Notes under the pieces: model-generated | Databases searched by the model: none | What the model was told of the DNA's origin: nothing | Seen by the model: the letters and a program-made list of their open reading frames with translations, nothing else | Translations under genes and position numbers: made by a program | Shown: one piece after another, positions 26,456 to 35,346 of the stretch | How positions within the stretch are numbered: the first letter of the stretch is position 1 | Layout: the number at the start of each line of letters is the position of its first letter | From: an uncultured bacterium | GTDB lineage: Bacteria > Verrucomicrobiota > Lentisphaeria > Victivallales > UBA1829 | DNA: 48,511 nt | Direction: 5' to 3' | Assembly: GCA_902802585.1 (NCBI GenBank) | Contig: CADCMR010000021.1 | Span: 1 to 48,511, forward strand

Positions 26456-28256
26456 CCTGACCCGCATCCGCAATTTCTCCATCATCGCGCATATCGACCA
26501 CGGGAAGTCGACGCTCGCCGACCGCATGCTCGAAATCACCCACACGGTCGAAAAGCGCGACCTCGTCCACGCCCAGCTCCTGGACGCCATGGACCTGGAG
26601 CAGGAACGCGGGATCACCATCAAGTCCCACCCCGTGCGCATGCTCTTCACCGCCTCCGACGGAAACGAATACGAGCTGAACCTCATCGACACCCCCGGCC
26701 ACGTGGACTTCTCCTACGAGGTGAGCCGTTCGCTCGCCGCCTGCGAGGGCGCGGTCCTCGTCCTCGACGCCACGCAGGGCGTCCAGGCGCAGACTGTGGC
26801 AAACGTGAACCTCGCCATGCGCCACAACCTTTTCATCATCCCGATCATCAACAAGATCGACCTCGCCGCCGCCGACCTCCCGCTGTGCTACAACCAGCTC
26901 GAAGAGATCCTGGCGATTCCGCGCGAGGAAGTGCTGCTGGTGTCCGCGAAGGAGGGGACCGGCGTGCCGGAACTGCTCGAGGCGATCGTGCAGCGCGTGC
27001 CGCCCCCGAAAAAGTCCGCGGAGGACAGGACCGCCGCGCTGATTTTCGACTCCATCTACGACGCCTACCGCGGCGTTGTGACGTACGTCCGCATGTTCAA
27101 CGGCAGCCTGTCGCGCGGTTCCCGCCTGAAGATGTTCAGCACCGGTCTCGAAAGCGAGATCAAGGAGGTCGGCGTCTTCACGCCCGAGATGAAGCCCATG
27201 CCCGCGCTCGAGGCCGGGGACGTCGGCTACATCATCCCGAACCTCAAGTCGCCCGCCGACGCGAAGATGGGCGACACGATCACCGACGCCGCCGCGCCGT
27301 GCGCCGAGCCGCTGCCCGGATTCCAGGACGTGAAACCGATGGTCTTCAGCGGCATCTATCCCATCGACACCGCCGACTACGAACAGCTCAAGTTCAGCAT
27401 GGCGAAGCTCCAGCTCAACGACCCCGCGTTTCACTACCAGTCCGAGACCTCCGCCGCCCTCGGGTTCGGCTTCCGCTGCGGATTCCTCGGTCTTCTCCAC
27501 ATGGAGATCGTGCAGGAACGCCTCCGCCGCGAGTACAACATGGACATCATCGCCACCTATCCGAGCGTGATCTATCACGTGTACCTCCGCAACGGCGACA
27601 TGCTGAAGATCGACAACCCGGTGCACCTGCCCGACCCGTCCGAGATCGACCACATCGAGGAGCCGCTCATCAACGCCCACATCATGTCCCCCACCGAGTA
27701 CATCGGCGACATCATGAATCTGGTGATGAACAAGCGCGGAATCTGCACCGACACGGAGAGCATCGACGCCAACCACGTGATGATCACCGCCTGCATCCCC
27801 ATGCACGAGATCCTGATCGACTTCCACGACCGCCTCAAGTCCATCACGCGCGGCTACGGCAGCCTCGACTATGAACCCGCCGGCTGGCAGACCGAAAAGC
27901 TCGTGAAGCTCGACATCCTCGTGAACGGCGAACCGGTCGACGCCTTTGCCAGCATCGTCCACTCCGACCACGCCTACGCACGAGGTCGCGAAATCGCAGA
28001 ACGCCTCGCCGACGTCATCCCGCCGCAGATGTTCCAGATCGCCATCCAGGCCGCCGTCGGCGGCAAGGTCATCGCCCGCGAGACCGTACGCCAGCTGCGG
28101 AAAAACGTGCTGGCGAAATGCTACGGCGGCGACATCACCCGAAAGCGCAAGCTGCTGGAGAAACAGAAGGAAGGCAAGAAGCGCATGAAGCAGATCGGAC
28201 GCGTCAACATCCCGCAGGAGGCGTTCATCGCCGTCCTGAAGAACAACGAACAGTGA
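26448..28256 (+). CDS. lepA: Elongation factor 4 (LepA)
   Basis: 602 residues, the standard length. GTPase motifs: G1 AHIDHGKST, switch I 'ERGITIKS', G3 DTPGH and G4 NKID. EF-G-like domains II, III and V follow, then the LepA-specific C-terminal domain ending in basic 'RKRKLLEKQKEGKKRMKQIG'. It is a ribosome-associated GTPase acting in initiation/back-translocation quality control. The start is the ATG at 26448, preceded by GGA and overlapping the debranching enzyme stop by 8 nt; the frame upstream of it is only a shadow of that gene. lepA-lepB pairing is conserved in many bacteria. Confidence 0.95.
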   Translation: MNDLTRIRNFSIIAHIDHGKSTLADRMLEITHTVEKRDLVHAQLLDAMDLEQERGITIKSHPVRMLFTASDGNEYELNLIDTPGHVDFSYEVSRSLAACEGAVLVLDATQGVQAQTVANVNLAMRHNLFIIPIINKIDLAAADLPLCYNQLEEILAIPREEVLLVSAKEGTGVPELLEAIVQRVPPPKKSAEDRTAALIFDSIYDAYRGVVTYVRMFNGSLSRGSRLKMFSTGLESEIKEVGVFTPEMKPMPALEAGDVGYIIPNLKSPADAKMGDTITDAAAPCAEPLPGFQDVKPMVFSGIYPIDTADYEQLKFSMAKLQLNDPAFHYQSETSAALGFGFRCGFLGLLHMEIVQERLRREYNMDIIATYPSVIYHVYLRNGDMLKIDNPVHLPDPSEIDHIEEPLINAHIMSPTEYIGDIMNLVMNKRGICTDTESIDANHVMITACIPMHEILIDFHDRLKSITRGYGSLDYEPAGWQTEKLVKLDILVNGEPVDAFASIVHSDHAYARGREIAERLADVIPPQMFQIAIQAAVGGKVIARETVRQLRKNVLAKCYGGDITRKRKLLEKQKEGKKRMKQIGRVNIPQEAFIAVLKNNEQ

Positions 28257-28265
28257 GGACGTCCC

Positions 28266-29522
28266 GTGAACTTCCTTCGGACACTTTGGCTGAAACGCTC
28301 CAACCGCAAGCTCCACCGCGACATCGTCTCGTCCGTGCGCCATACGCTGGCGGAGGACGACGACATCCTGTCGGAGGAGGAGAAAACCGAGCTTGAGGCA
28401 TTCGCGAAAGCCGCCGACGAAGCGAAGTCGAATCCCGATCCCGAGGCGTGCTCCGAAGCGCTGAAAACCGTCTCCGGGAGGTACGCGGAGTATTCCGGAC
28501 GCACCACGTTCAAGGCGTGGATGTGCTCCGTACTCGATGTGCTCGCCGTGGCGTTCGGCGTGGCGTTCGGACTGCGCGCGCTGTTCGTCCAGCCGTTCCA
28601 GATTCCGACCAGCAGCATGCAGCCGACCCTCTTCGGCATCCACTACATCGACCGCGAGGCGTCCGACCCGTACCGGAGCAAACTCGTCAAATTCTTTACT
28701 CCGCTCGGCGCGTCCGACGCGAAGATCGTCGCGCCGCGCGACTTTTCGGTCATGGAATCCGATCCCATCCCGGTCATCCGCCCGTGGCTCTCGCTTATCC
28801 CCTCGCTTCTGCATCCCGGCGACTTCTACCACACCGGCTCCGTCCTGCGCTTCGGCGGACAGGATTTCCTGGTCCCCGGCGAGGAGCCGCGCGACAACAT
28901 CTTCCGGTATCTGCCGGAGGACCCGCGGACGCGCCCGTACCGGCAGGGCGAAACAGTCTTCGACGGCTGGCTGTCGTCCGGCGACCATCTTTTCGTCGAC
29001 CGTCTCTCCATCCATTTCAAGCCGCTCAAGCGCGGCGAGGTGTTCGTGTTCAACACCGAGGGGCTGTATTCCTCGCACGGGACGCCCCTGACCGGCTACT
29101 ACTACATCAAACGCCTCGCCGGTCTGCCCGGCGACACGCTCCGCATCCAGGACGGCCACCTCTACATCCGCCCGAAAAACGAAAACACCTTCCGCCCGGC
29201 GGAATGGTTCAATCCTGCGTTCTGCAAGATTTATTCGGGGCTGGGAGGCTACCAGGGACACCAGGGCATGGGGCGCCTGGAGGAAAATATCGAGCTTACC
29301 GTGCCAGACGACTGCTGTTTCGCTCTCGGCGACAATACCGCGAACAGCCTGGACAGCCGCGACTGGGGACCGCTCCCTGTCAAAAACATCATCGGTCGCG
29401 CCTGCTTTGTCTTCTGGCCGATCTCGCGCCGCGTCGGCTCCATCGACCGTCAGGACCCGCTCCCCGTGCAGACCGAGTATCCGCCGACGTCCACGCAGCC
29501 CACCGCGATGAATCTGCAATAA
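28266..29522 (+). CDS. lepB: Signal peptidase I
   Basis: 418 residues, much longer than the ~320 of E. coli. A GTG start at 28266 has GAGGA 6 nt upstream, overlapping the lepA stop. An N-terminal charged helical cytoplasmic stretch (~80 residues) precedes one transmembrane helix ('VLAVAFGVAFGLRALFV'). The catalytic Ser117 is in IPTSSMQPTL, and the general-base Lys282 is in YYIKRLAGLPGD. The closing box is 'FALGDNTANSLDSRDWGPL'. The ~165 residues between Ser and Lys include an inserted region (about 125-235), comparable to enlarged periplasmic domains of some other phyla. It cleaves signal peptides at the outer face of the inner membrane. Confidence 0.92.
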   Translation: MNFLRTLWLKRSNRKLHRDIVSSVRHTLAEDDDILSEEEKTELEAFAKAADEAKSNPDPEACSEALKTVSGRYAEYSGRTTFKAWMCSVLDVLAVAFGVAFGLRALFVQPFQIPTSSMQPTLFGIHYIDREASDPYRSKLVKFFTPLGASDAKIVAPRDFSVMESDPIPVIRPWLSLIPSLLHPGDFYHTGSVLRFGGQDFLVPGEEPRDNIFRYLPEDPRTRPYRQGETVFDGWLSSGDHLFVDRLSIHFKPLKRGEVFVFNTEGLYSSHGTPLTGYYYIKRLAGLPGDTLRIQDGHLYIRPKNENTFRPAEWFNPAFCKIYSGLGGYQGHQGMGRLEENIELTVPDDCCFALGDNTANSLDSRDWGPLPVKNIIGRACFVFWPISRRVGSIDRQDPLPVQTEYPPTSTQPTAMNLQ

Positions 29523-29595
29523 GTCCCGCCTGTCCGGCATCCCTTTTTTTCCGCGAAAAACTTTTTTCGTACGCGTGGTTTCCTTCCGCCGGAGC

Positions 29596-29624
29596 TTGTT
29601 TTTCGCGGCTTCGGGGTGTATATT
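29596..29624 (+). promoter_or_regulatory. Promoter of the DegT aminotransferase
   Basis: TTGTTT (29596-29601), 17 nt, TATATT (29619-29624), with a leader of about 30 nt. Confidence 0.7.
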
Positions 29625-29662
29625 ATTAGTTAGAAAACAATTCAACCCCGGAGGTGCCGACT

Positions 29663-30790
29663 ATGCTGCCGTTCATTGACCTGAAGTACCAATACAGCCT
29701 GATCCGCGACGAAATCCATGCCGGAATCGACCGCGTGCTGGAGAGCGGACACTACATCCTCGGCGCCGAAATCGCGGAGCTGGAAAAGCAGCTCGCCGAA
29801 TACGCCGGAGTGAAGCACGCGCTGGCGTGTTCGAGCGGCACGGACGCCCTGCTGATGGCGCTGATGGCGCTCGGCATCGGACCCGGCGACGCCGTTTTCA
29901 CCACGCCGTTCACGTTCTTCGCCACGGTCGAGACGATCGCGCTCGTCGGCGCGACTCCGGTCTTCGCCGACATCGACGAGGGCACGTACAACATTGACCC
30001 GGCAAAGCTGGAGGAAGCCATCCTGAAGGTCGAACGCGAGGGCAAGCTCAAACCGAAAGCCGTCATCCCCGTTGACCTCTTCGGTCTTACTGCCGACTAC
30101 AAGGCGATCAAACCGCTCGCCGACGCGCACGGCCTCGCCATCATTGAGGACGCCTGCCAGGCGTTTGGCGCGGTCGACCCCAGCGGCAAACGCGCCCCCT
30201 CGCTCGGCACCATCGGCTGCACCAGCTTCTTCCCCGCCAAGCCGCTCGGCTGCTACGGCGATGGCGGCGCGGTCTTCACGGACGACGACGACCTGTACGA
30301 CAAGCTGTACTCCATCCTCGTGCACGGTCGCAGCGCCGAGGACCGCTACAACAACGTGCGCCTGGGGCTGAACGCCCGCTGCGACACCATCCAGGCGGCA
30401 GTCCTCCTCGCCAAGCTCAAACTCTTCCCCGGCGAAGTCGAAATGCGCCAGACCGTAGCCGACCGCTACCGCGCCGGTCTGAAGGGGCTTGTCTCCGTAC
30501 AGACCATCCCTGAGGGATGCGTCTCCGTCTACGCGCAGTTCTGCCCGCGTTCCCCGAAGTTCGCCGAAATCCAGGCAGCCCTGAAGGCAGCCGACGTCCC
30601 GACCGCGCGTTACTACCCGATTCCGATGCACCTGCTCGGCGCGACCGAATACCTCGGATACAAGAAAGGCGACATGCCCGTCTCCGAAGCGTGCGCCGCC
30701 GACATCTTCGCACTGCCGATGCACCCCTACCTGAAGCCGGAGGACATCGACCGCATCTGCGGCGTCATCGCCGACACGGTGAAGGCATAA
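29663..30790 (+). CDS. DegT/DnrJ/EryC1/StrS-family sugar aminotransferase
   Basis: 375 residues, a PLP fold type I enzyme. The PLP Lys is Lys193 in 'SFFPAKPLGCYGDGGAV'; the cofactor-ring Asp is in 'AIIEDACQAFGA'; the entry motif is 'CSSGTDALLMAL'. The start 'MLPFIDLKYQYSLIRDEI' is typical of WbpE/VioA-like enzymes that aminate UDP- or dTDP-keto-sugars for surface glycans. It likely feeds LPS or capsule sugars, but no ketosugar-forming partner is adjacent. The ATG at 29663 (GGAGG 8 nt upstream) is preferred over a GTG at 29654 lying on the ribosome-binding site. Confidence 0.9.
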   Translation: MLPFIDLKYQYSLIRDEIHAGIDRVLESGHYILGAEIAELEKQLAEYAGVKHALACSSGTDALLMALMALGIGPGDAVFTTPFTFFATVETIALVGATPVFADIDEGTYNIDPAKLEEAILKVEREGKLKPKAVIPVDLFGLTADYKAIKPLADAHGLAIIEDACQAFGAVDPSGKRAPSLGTIGCTSFFPAKPLGCYGDGGAVFTDDDDLYDKLYSILVHGRSAEDRYNNVRLGLNARCDTIQAAVLLAKLKLFPGEVEMRQTVADRYRAGLKGLVSVQTIPEGCVSVYAQFCPRSPKFAEIQAALKAADVPTARYYPIPMHLLGATEYLGYKKGDMPVSEACAADIFALPMHPYLKPEDIDRICGVIADTVKA

Positions 30791-30803
30791 GCCGCGGCCT
30801 ACG

Positions 30804-31118
30804 ATGAAGAAAGTCCGCATCACGGTCAAAAGAATCGTCCGCCACGACGACCTGATCGCGCAGTACGAAAACCCGATCGAACACGCCTGCGGCATGGCGC
30901 TTGGGCAGGTTTTCGTCTGCAACGGCTGGGCGCGCCCGGACGGTTTCTGCGACAGCGCCTGGGACACCGTCTCCCCGTTCGTCATGACGCTCGCACACGG
31001 CGGCGAAAACTTCTACGACGGCTGGATGAAGAATCCGAAATCCGCCATGATCTCCTGCAACGACGGGTTCCGCCCCGTCAGCTTCCTGCTGGAGACCTTG
31101 GACGAGGACGCGGACTGA
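30804..31118 (+). CDS. Small TIGR04076-type protein, function unknown
   Basis: 104 residues. 'KVRITVKRI', then a His/Cys region 'HACGMALGQVFVCNGWARPDGFC', then 'AWDTVSPFVMTLAHGGENFYDGWM' and a Cys-containing tail ('MISCNDGFRPVSFLL'). This pattern matches the TIGR04076 family of small cysteine-containing proteins of unknown role, common in anaerobes. The cysteines could bind metal. It starts 13 nt after the aminotransferase stop and is probably co-transcribed. Confidence 0.75.
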   Translation: MKKVRITVKRIVRHDDLIAQYENPIEHACGMALGQVFVCNGWARPDGFCDSAWDTVSPFVMTLAHGGENFYDGWMKNPKSAMISCNDGFRPVSFLLETLDEDAD

Positions 31119-31256
31119 CCTGTCTCCCGCCCGGTTTCCGCGCGGAAGCAAACGGGGCTTCTCCATCCGGCGGCAGGACGCATGGGGGTGCCCGGATAAC
31201 CCCCCGGAAATCCCGTCCCTCCGCCCGTGTTTTTCCAGCTTTTTTCCTCTTCGCAT

Positions 31257-31284
31257 TTGCATTTTCGGAAAAACGTGGTATTTT
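31257..31284 (+). promoter_or_regulatory. Promoter of tRNA-Lys
   Basis: TTGCAT (31257-31262), 16 nt, TATTTT (31279-31284). The tRNA 5' end is 25 nt further on. Confidence 0.55.
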
Positions 31285-31308
31285 AAAAATGTTTCACGTT
31301 TTTGTCGT

Positions 31309-31381
31309 GGGCTGGTAGCTCAGTCGGTAGAGCATCGCCCTTTTAAGGCGGTGGTCCAGGGTTCGAGTCCCTGCCAGCTCA
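31309..31381 (+). tRNA. tRNA-Lys (anticodon UUU)
   Basis: A full cloverleaf of 73 nt including the discriminator A. The acceptor stem GGGCTGG pairs with CCAGCTC (one G-U). The D-arm is GCTC/GAGC, the anticodon stem TCGCC/GGCGG with loop CTTTTAA (anticodon TTT), and the T-arm CAGGG/CCCTG with loop TTCGAGT. CCA is not encoded. A T7 run right after it can serve as terminator. Confidence 0.97.
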
Positions 31382-31446
31382 CTTTTTTTGTGCCCTCATG
31401 CCATGTTTTCCCCTCTGGAAATCCCGACAACGGCAAAGAGGAGACG

Positions 31447-33202
31447 ATGTGTCCGGGTCAGGTTTCGGCGAATGGACACCACTGCGCTTTTTCTCCCTTT
31501 TTTCGGATAACCATTTGTCTTTTTCTCCTTTCCATGCGGCGGTATCGCGGACACGGTCTTCGCCAACATCGGGGGCTATCTGTGCGTCTCCTCCGGCGGC
31601 ACGGCGACGCACGTCAAAGAAATCGGCGGATATGTGGATGTCCAGGACGGCGCAAACGTGCAATTCGACTCCGGTTCGTTCAACGGACTCACGCTGTCAG
31701 GAGCCAGCGCCACTGTCCACTCCATGACGGATGCGTACAGTATCACGCTGAATGCGAACGGGTCGATGACCGTCTACTCCGGCGGCATCGCGAGCGGGAC
31801 GACAGTAAACACCGGCGGGTACCTTTATGTCTCCACCGGCGCTCAGGTGAGCGCCACGACCGTATCCGGCGGCATCTGCCACGTCTACGCAGGCGGTGTG
31901 GCGGGCAATACGACCGTGAACAGCGGATCATTCCAGACCCTTTCCGGCGGCACGGCTACCGGAAAGCTCACATTCGGAGCGAACGGTTCGGCATGGATCG
32001 CGTCCGGCGGAATACTCGACTTCGATTTGACGACGACCTACGCCGGAGGCTCGGCGCTCGTGAACGATCTTTCGCGGGTGAACGGCACGCCGATCTACAC
32101 GCTCACGGTGTCCGGCACGCAGCTGGAGGGCACGTACAAGCTTGCCGCCGGTGCGGCGGGATTCGACAGGACGCTCAGCGTGAAGCGCAAAACCGGCGAG
32201 GCGCTCGGCTCGATCTCGGTCGGTCAGACCGTCAACATCGGCGATTCCGGCTACACGCTGAACCTGGACGGCGAGGATGTCCTGTCCGTCACGGTCGGTG
32301 CGGCGGTTCCGGAGCCGACTGTGGATAGGCAATTCTTCACAGGCGATTTCAACGGCGATCTCTTCGACACGCTCGCGGTACAGAAGGACAGCACGGTCAC
32401 GATCTACCAGAACGGCGAACCGTGGGGGCTCGGCGTCACGCTCGATCCTGGCTGGGAGGTCGTCGGCGTCGGCGACTTCTCGGGCGACGGTCTGGACGAC
32501 TTCCTGCGTGTGAACGGCGAGGGCTATGTGGTCGGCGAGATGTCGAACGGAAACGGCACGTTCTCGCCGCAGGTCCTGAACTTGAAGAACGCTGGCTGGG
32601 ACATCCTCGGCACGGGCGACTTCAACGGCAACGGCTCGGACGACGTGCTGATCGCGAATCCGACTGGCGCATCCGAGACCGTCGGACTGCTCGGCTACTG
32701 GGAAAGCGGCGTGACCTGGACGCTCATTAACGGCTATTCGCCCGAGTGGGAATGCGTTTCGACGGGCGATTTCAACGGCGACGGCAAGTGCGACATGCTG
32801 TGGCGCAATTCATTCGTCGGCGAAGGCGACCTCCTCTACAACGCCTACTGCACATGGATCGTCGAGGATGCGGTCGACTGGCGCATGGTCAGCGTCGCGA
32901 ATCCGGCGGAGTGGGATTTCCTGTGTTCCGGCGATTTCGACGGAAATGGCTCGCACGACATCGCGATGATCAATGGCGAGGGCGTGGTTGGCATCTGGGG
33001 CATTTCCGACGGCTACCTCAGCTCGTGGTCGATCCTCAGCGCGGTAAACACCACAGAATGGACGCTCGCGGGCGTCGGCGACTTCAACGGCGACGGCACG
33101 GATGACATCGCCTGGTGCAGCAACGCCACGAACCTCGCAGGCTACTGGCAGATCAACGACAAACAGCTCACCACCTGGGCAAACATCGCGACGGTCGGGT
33201 AA
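31447..33202 (+). pseudogene. AIDA-repeat / FG-GAP surface protein, frameshifted or 5'-truncated
   Basis: From 31511 one frame reads AIDA-type repeats ('VSSGGTATHVKEIGGYVDVQ', 'YSGGIASGTTVNTGGYLYVS') to about 32020. After a short linker come six FG-GAP/VCBS-like blocks with Ca-binding DFNGDGxxD cores beginning near 32342, 32471, 32615, 32765, 32930 and 33077. Such proteins are surface-exposed adhesin-like passengers. That frame has no credible start: a TAA lies at 31508-31510 and the first GTG is at 31634. A different frame starts at ATG 31447 with GAGGAG 3 nt before it and encodes a hydrophobic stretch (RITICLFLLS). A one-base shift between 31511 and 31545 would join them. There is no C-terminal beta-barrel. 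Probably a broken paralogue; expression from 31634 is possible. Confidence 0.7.
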
Positions 33203-33224
33203 GCCGGGAAAAGAATAGGGGCAG

Positions 33225-33293
33225 TGCCGGGCTTACCCTCCGGCACACCGCAAGCGGGGTTGTAGTAGTTGCCGGGCTTGCCCTCCCGGCACA
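33225..33293 (+). repeat. Two copies of a palindromic repeat (TGCCGGGCTT...CCGGCACA)
   Basis: Copy 1 is 33225-33247 (TGCCGGGCTTACCC, then TCCGGCACA). Copy 2 is 33270-33293 (TGCCGGGCTTGCCC, then TCCCGGCACA). Both fold into hairpins. A third, inverted copy lies at 46758-46780, so this is a dispersed REP-like element rather than a local terminator. Confidence 0.75.
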
Positions 33294-33301
33294 GACCACG
33301 A

Positions 33302-33323
33302 GGAGGGCTTGCCCTCCTTTTTT
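33302..33323 (+). terminator. Rho-independent terminator upstream of guaB
   Basis: GGAGGGC (33302-33308) pairs with GCCCTCC (33311-33317), followed by T6. It shares the GGGCTTGCCCTCC core with the adjacent palindromic repeats. Confidence 0.8.
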
Positions 33324-33355
33324 GCAAAAAAACGGGCGAATCGGCGGTTAAAATA

Positions 33356-33383
33356 TTGAAAAAACGAAAAACCGCTATATATT
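33356..33383 (+). promoter_or_regulatory. Promoter of guaB
   Basis: TTGAAA (33356-33361), 16 nt, TATATT (33378-33383). The predicted transcript begins near 33390, so the in-frame ATG at 33387 cannot be the start codon. Confidence 0.75.
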
Positions 33384-33461
33384 ATTATGGCAAATGGTAT
33401 TGAGAAAACAAAGCCGTTGCCAAGTGCTGACGCGGCCCGGCGCAAAAGATCGGAGCAGCTT

Positions 33462-34961
33462 ATGAGCAACCAGAACATTGATGCCTTCATGGCGAATTTC
33501 AAGTTCGAAAGCCTCACTTTCGACGACATCTCCCTCCTGACCCAGTATGCCGATTTCCTTCCCTCGGACACCGACATCTCCACGAAGTTCTCGCGCAACA
33601 TCAAGCTGAACATCCCGTTCGTGAGCGCCGCCATGGACACCGTGACCGAGGCGGAAATGGCGATCGCGATGGCGAAGCAGGGGGGCATCGGCGTGATTCA
33701 CAAGAACCTCGACGTGCAGACGCAGGCGGAGGAAGTCCGCAAGGTCAAATTCTACCTCAACGGCTTCATCAAGACCCCGATCACGTTCCGCGAAGACCAG
33801 ACCGTGCAGGAGATGCTCAACTACAAGGAGGCGCACAACTTCTCGTTCTCCGGATTCCCCATCGTGGACGGCGACGGCAAGCTCGTCGGCATCATCACCG
33901 CCCGCGACATCAAGTTCCTCTCCAGCTTCAACATCCCGATCCGCGACGTCATGACGAAGCCCGTGGTGTACGCCAACGGCGCGCCCTCGCTGGAGGACGC
34001 GTTCCAGCTTATGATGAAGAACAAGGTCGGCAAGCTCCCGACCATCGACAAGGACGGCAGGCTCACCGGTCTCTTCAGCTTCACGGACGTCCGCACGCTC
34101 ATCGAGAACATGGAGCCGGCATACAACCGCGACGCCGAGCACCGTCTGCGCGTGGCGGCCGCGGTCGGTCCGTACAACGAGGACCGCATTGAGGCGCTGG
34201 CGCAGGCCGGGGTCGATGCGTTCGTGATCGACACGGCGCACGGTCACAGCAAGGGCGTGATCGACACGGTGAAATACATCAAGGACAAATACGCCGGCAT
34301 CGACGTCGTGGCGGGCAACATCGCCACGTACGAGGCGGCGAAGGCGCTGCTCGACGCGGGCGTCGACGCGGTGAAGGTCGGCATCGGTCCCGGCTCCATC
34401 TGCACCACGCGCGTGGTCGCGGGCGTCGGCACGCCGCAGGTCTCCGCCATCTACGAGGCGTACAAGGCGATCGGCGAGGAAGTCCCGATCATCGCGGACG
34501 GCGGCATCAAGCAGTCCGGTGATGTGCCGAAGGCGATCGCGGTCGGCGCGTCCTGTGTCATGATGGGCTCCGTCCTCGCGGGCACGCTCGAAGGACCCGG
34601 CGAAAAGACGTTCCGCAACGGCCGCCGCTACGTGCTCTACCGCGGCATGGGCAGTCTCGTGGCGATGCAGAAATCCAAGGGCAGCCGCGAACGCTACGGC
34701 CAGAAGGACACCGACGACGTGAAGCAGATCGTCCCGCAGGGCGTTGAAGGCATGGTTCCCTACCGCGGCTCCCTCAGCGAAGTCCTCTGCCAGTTCATCG
34801 GCGGTCTCCGCTACTCCCTCGGCTACTGCGGCACGAAGACCATCCCCGAACTCCGTGCCCGCGCGAAAGTCACGCGCGTCAGCCCCTCCGCCCTGAAGGA
34901 GGCGCATCCGCACGACATCATCATGACGCGCGACGCGCCGAACTACATGCAGGAAAACTGA
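33462..34961 (+). CDS. guaB: IMP dehydrogenase
   Basis: 499 residues, the usual length. It oxidises IMP to XMP with NAD, the committed step to guanine nucleotides. A (beta/alpha)8 barrel is interrupted by two CBS domains (about residues 95-215, including '[20 protein letters not shown]'). The catalytic Cys314 sits in [13 protein letters not shown]; the mobile flap is in '[18 protein letters not shown]'. The start is the ATG at 33462 with GGAG 6 nt upstream, giving the family N-terminus; the longer frame to 33387 conflicts with the promoter. A 7-bp hairpin spans the stop. Confidence 0.95.
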   Translation: MSNQNIDAFMANFKFESLTFDDISLLTQYADFLPSDTDISTKFSRNIKLNIPFVSAAMDTVTEAEMAIAMAKQGGIGVIHKNLDVQTQAEEVRKVKFYLNGFIKTPITFREDQTVQEMLNYKEAHNFSFSGFPIVDGDGKLVGIITARDIKFLSSFNIPIRDVMTKPVVYANGAPSLEDAFQLMMKNKVGKLPTIDKDGRLTGLFSFTDVRTLIENMEPAYNRDAEHRLRVAAAVGPYNEDRIEALAQAGVDAFVIDTAHGHSKGVIDTVKYIKDKYAGIDVVAGNIATYEAAKALLDAGVDAVKVGIGPGSICTTRVVAGVGTPQVSAIYEAYKAIGEEVPIIADGGIKQSGDVPKAIAVGASCVMMGSVLAGTLEGPGEKTFRNGRRYVLYRGMGSLVAMQKSKGSRERYGQKDTDDVKQIVPQGVEGMVPYRGSLSEVLCQFIGGLRYSLGYCGTKTIPELRARAKVTRVSPSALKEAHPHDIIMTRDAPNYMQEN

Positions 34962-34981
34962 GCCGGTTTTTCCTCCGGCTC
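34960..34981 (+). terminator. Hairpin at the guaB stop codon
   Basis: GAGCCGG (34960-34966) pairs with CCGGCTC (34975-34981); the loop is TTTTTCCT. No T-run follows, so it may only stabilise the mRNA or reduce read-through into the next genes. Confidence 0.45.
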
Positions 34982-35009
34982 GCCATAAACACGGGAAAGA
35001 CCGCGGACC

Positions 35010-35333
35010 ATGTTCAAATTCCTGCTCTCGCTGCTGATCTCTCCCGTACTTTTTCTGCTCGTGCTGGACGGCATTGCCGCCGCCATCTGCAAATGGCTGA
35101 TCTCGCGTGGGTTCTCCGACGTGGAGTCCGCCGCGCATTCCGCCAAGGCGACGGCATATTTCCTGATCGCGGGCGGGCTCACGCTGAGCGTGGTCTGTGT
35201 CGCTGCGGGCATCCCGCTCGTCGTCCTGTCGTTCGTCTTCAAGAGCTGGCGGCGCGCGCTCCTCTGCATCGGCATCACGCTCGGAGCCGCCGCGCTTTGG
35301 CGATACTATATGCTCCTGCCGTACTTCCTCTGA
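35010..35333 (+). CDS. Small membrane protein, unknown
   Basis: 107 residues with three hydrophobic segments: about 3-27 (LLSLLISPVLFLLVLDGIAA), 50-72 and 82-104. No family is recognised and no catalytic motif is visible. It starts 48 nt after guaB and ends 13 nt before pdxB, so it is probably read on the guaB transcript. No good ribosome-binding site is seen (GACC precedes the ATG). Its position and consistent codon use support it as a real gene. Confidence 0.65.
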   Translation: MFKFLLSLLISPVLFLLVLDGIAAAICKWLISRGFSDVESAAHSAKATAYFLIAGGLTLSVVCVAAGIPLVVLSFVFKSWRRALLCIGITLGAAALWRYYMLLPYFL

Positions 35334-35346
35334 GGAGGAACGAACC

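Noticed and set aside
31351..32328. 326-codon plus-strand frame overlapping the tRNA 3' end and the AIDA gene
   Set aside because: Beyond about 31545 it is an out-of-frame, Arg-rich reading of the AIDA repeats. Only its part from ATG 31447 to the putative frameshift may be genuine.
33225..33323. CRISPR-like array between the adhesin-like gene and guaB
   Set aside because: The copies are only two or three, unequal, self-complementary hairpins without regular spacers, and no cas genes are present. They are REP-like repeats and a terminator.
33387..33461. ATG at 33387 as the guaB start
   Set aside because: It is only 4 nt from the -10 box, so it would not be on the transcript in a usable form; ATG 33462 has a good ribosome-binding site and the family N-terminus.
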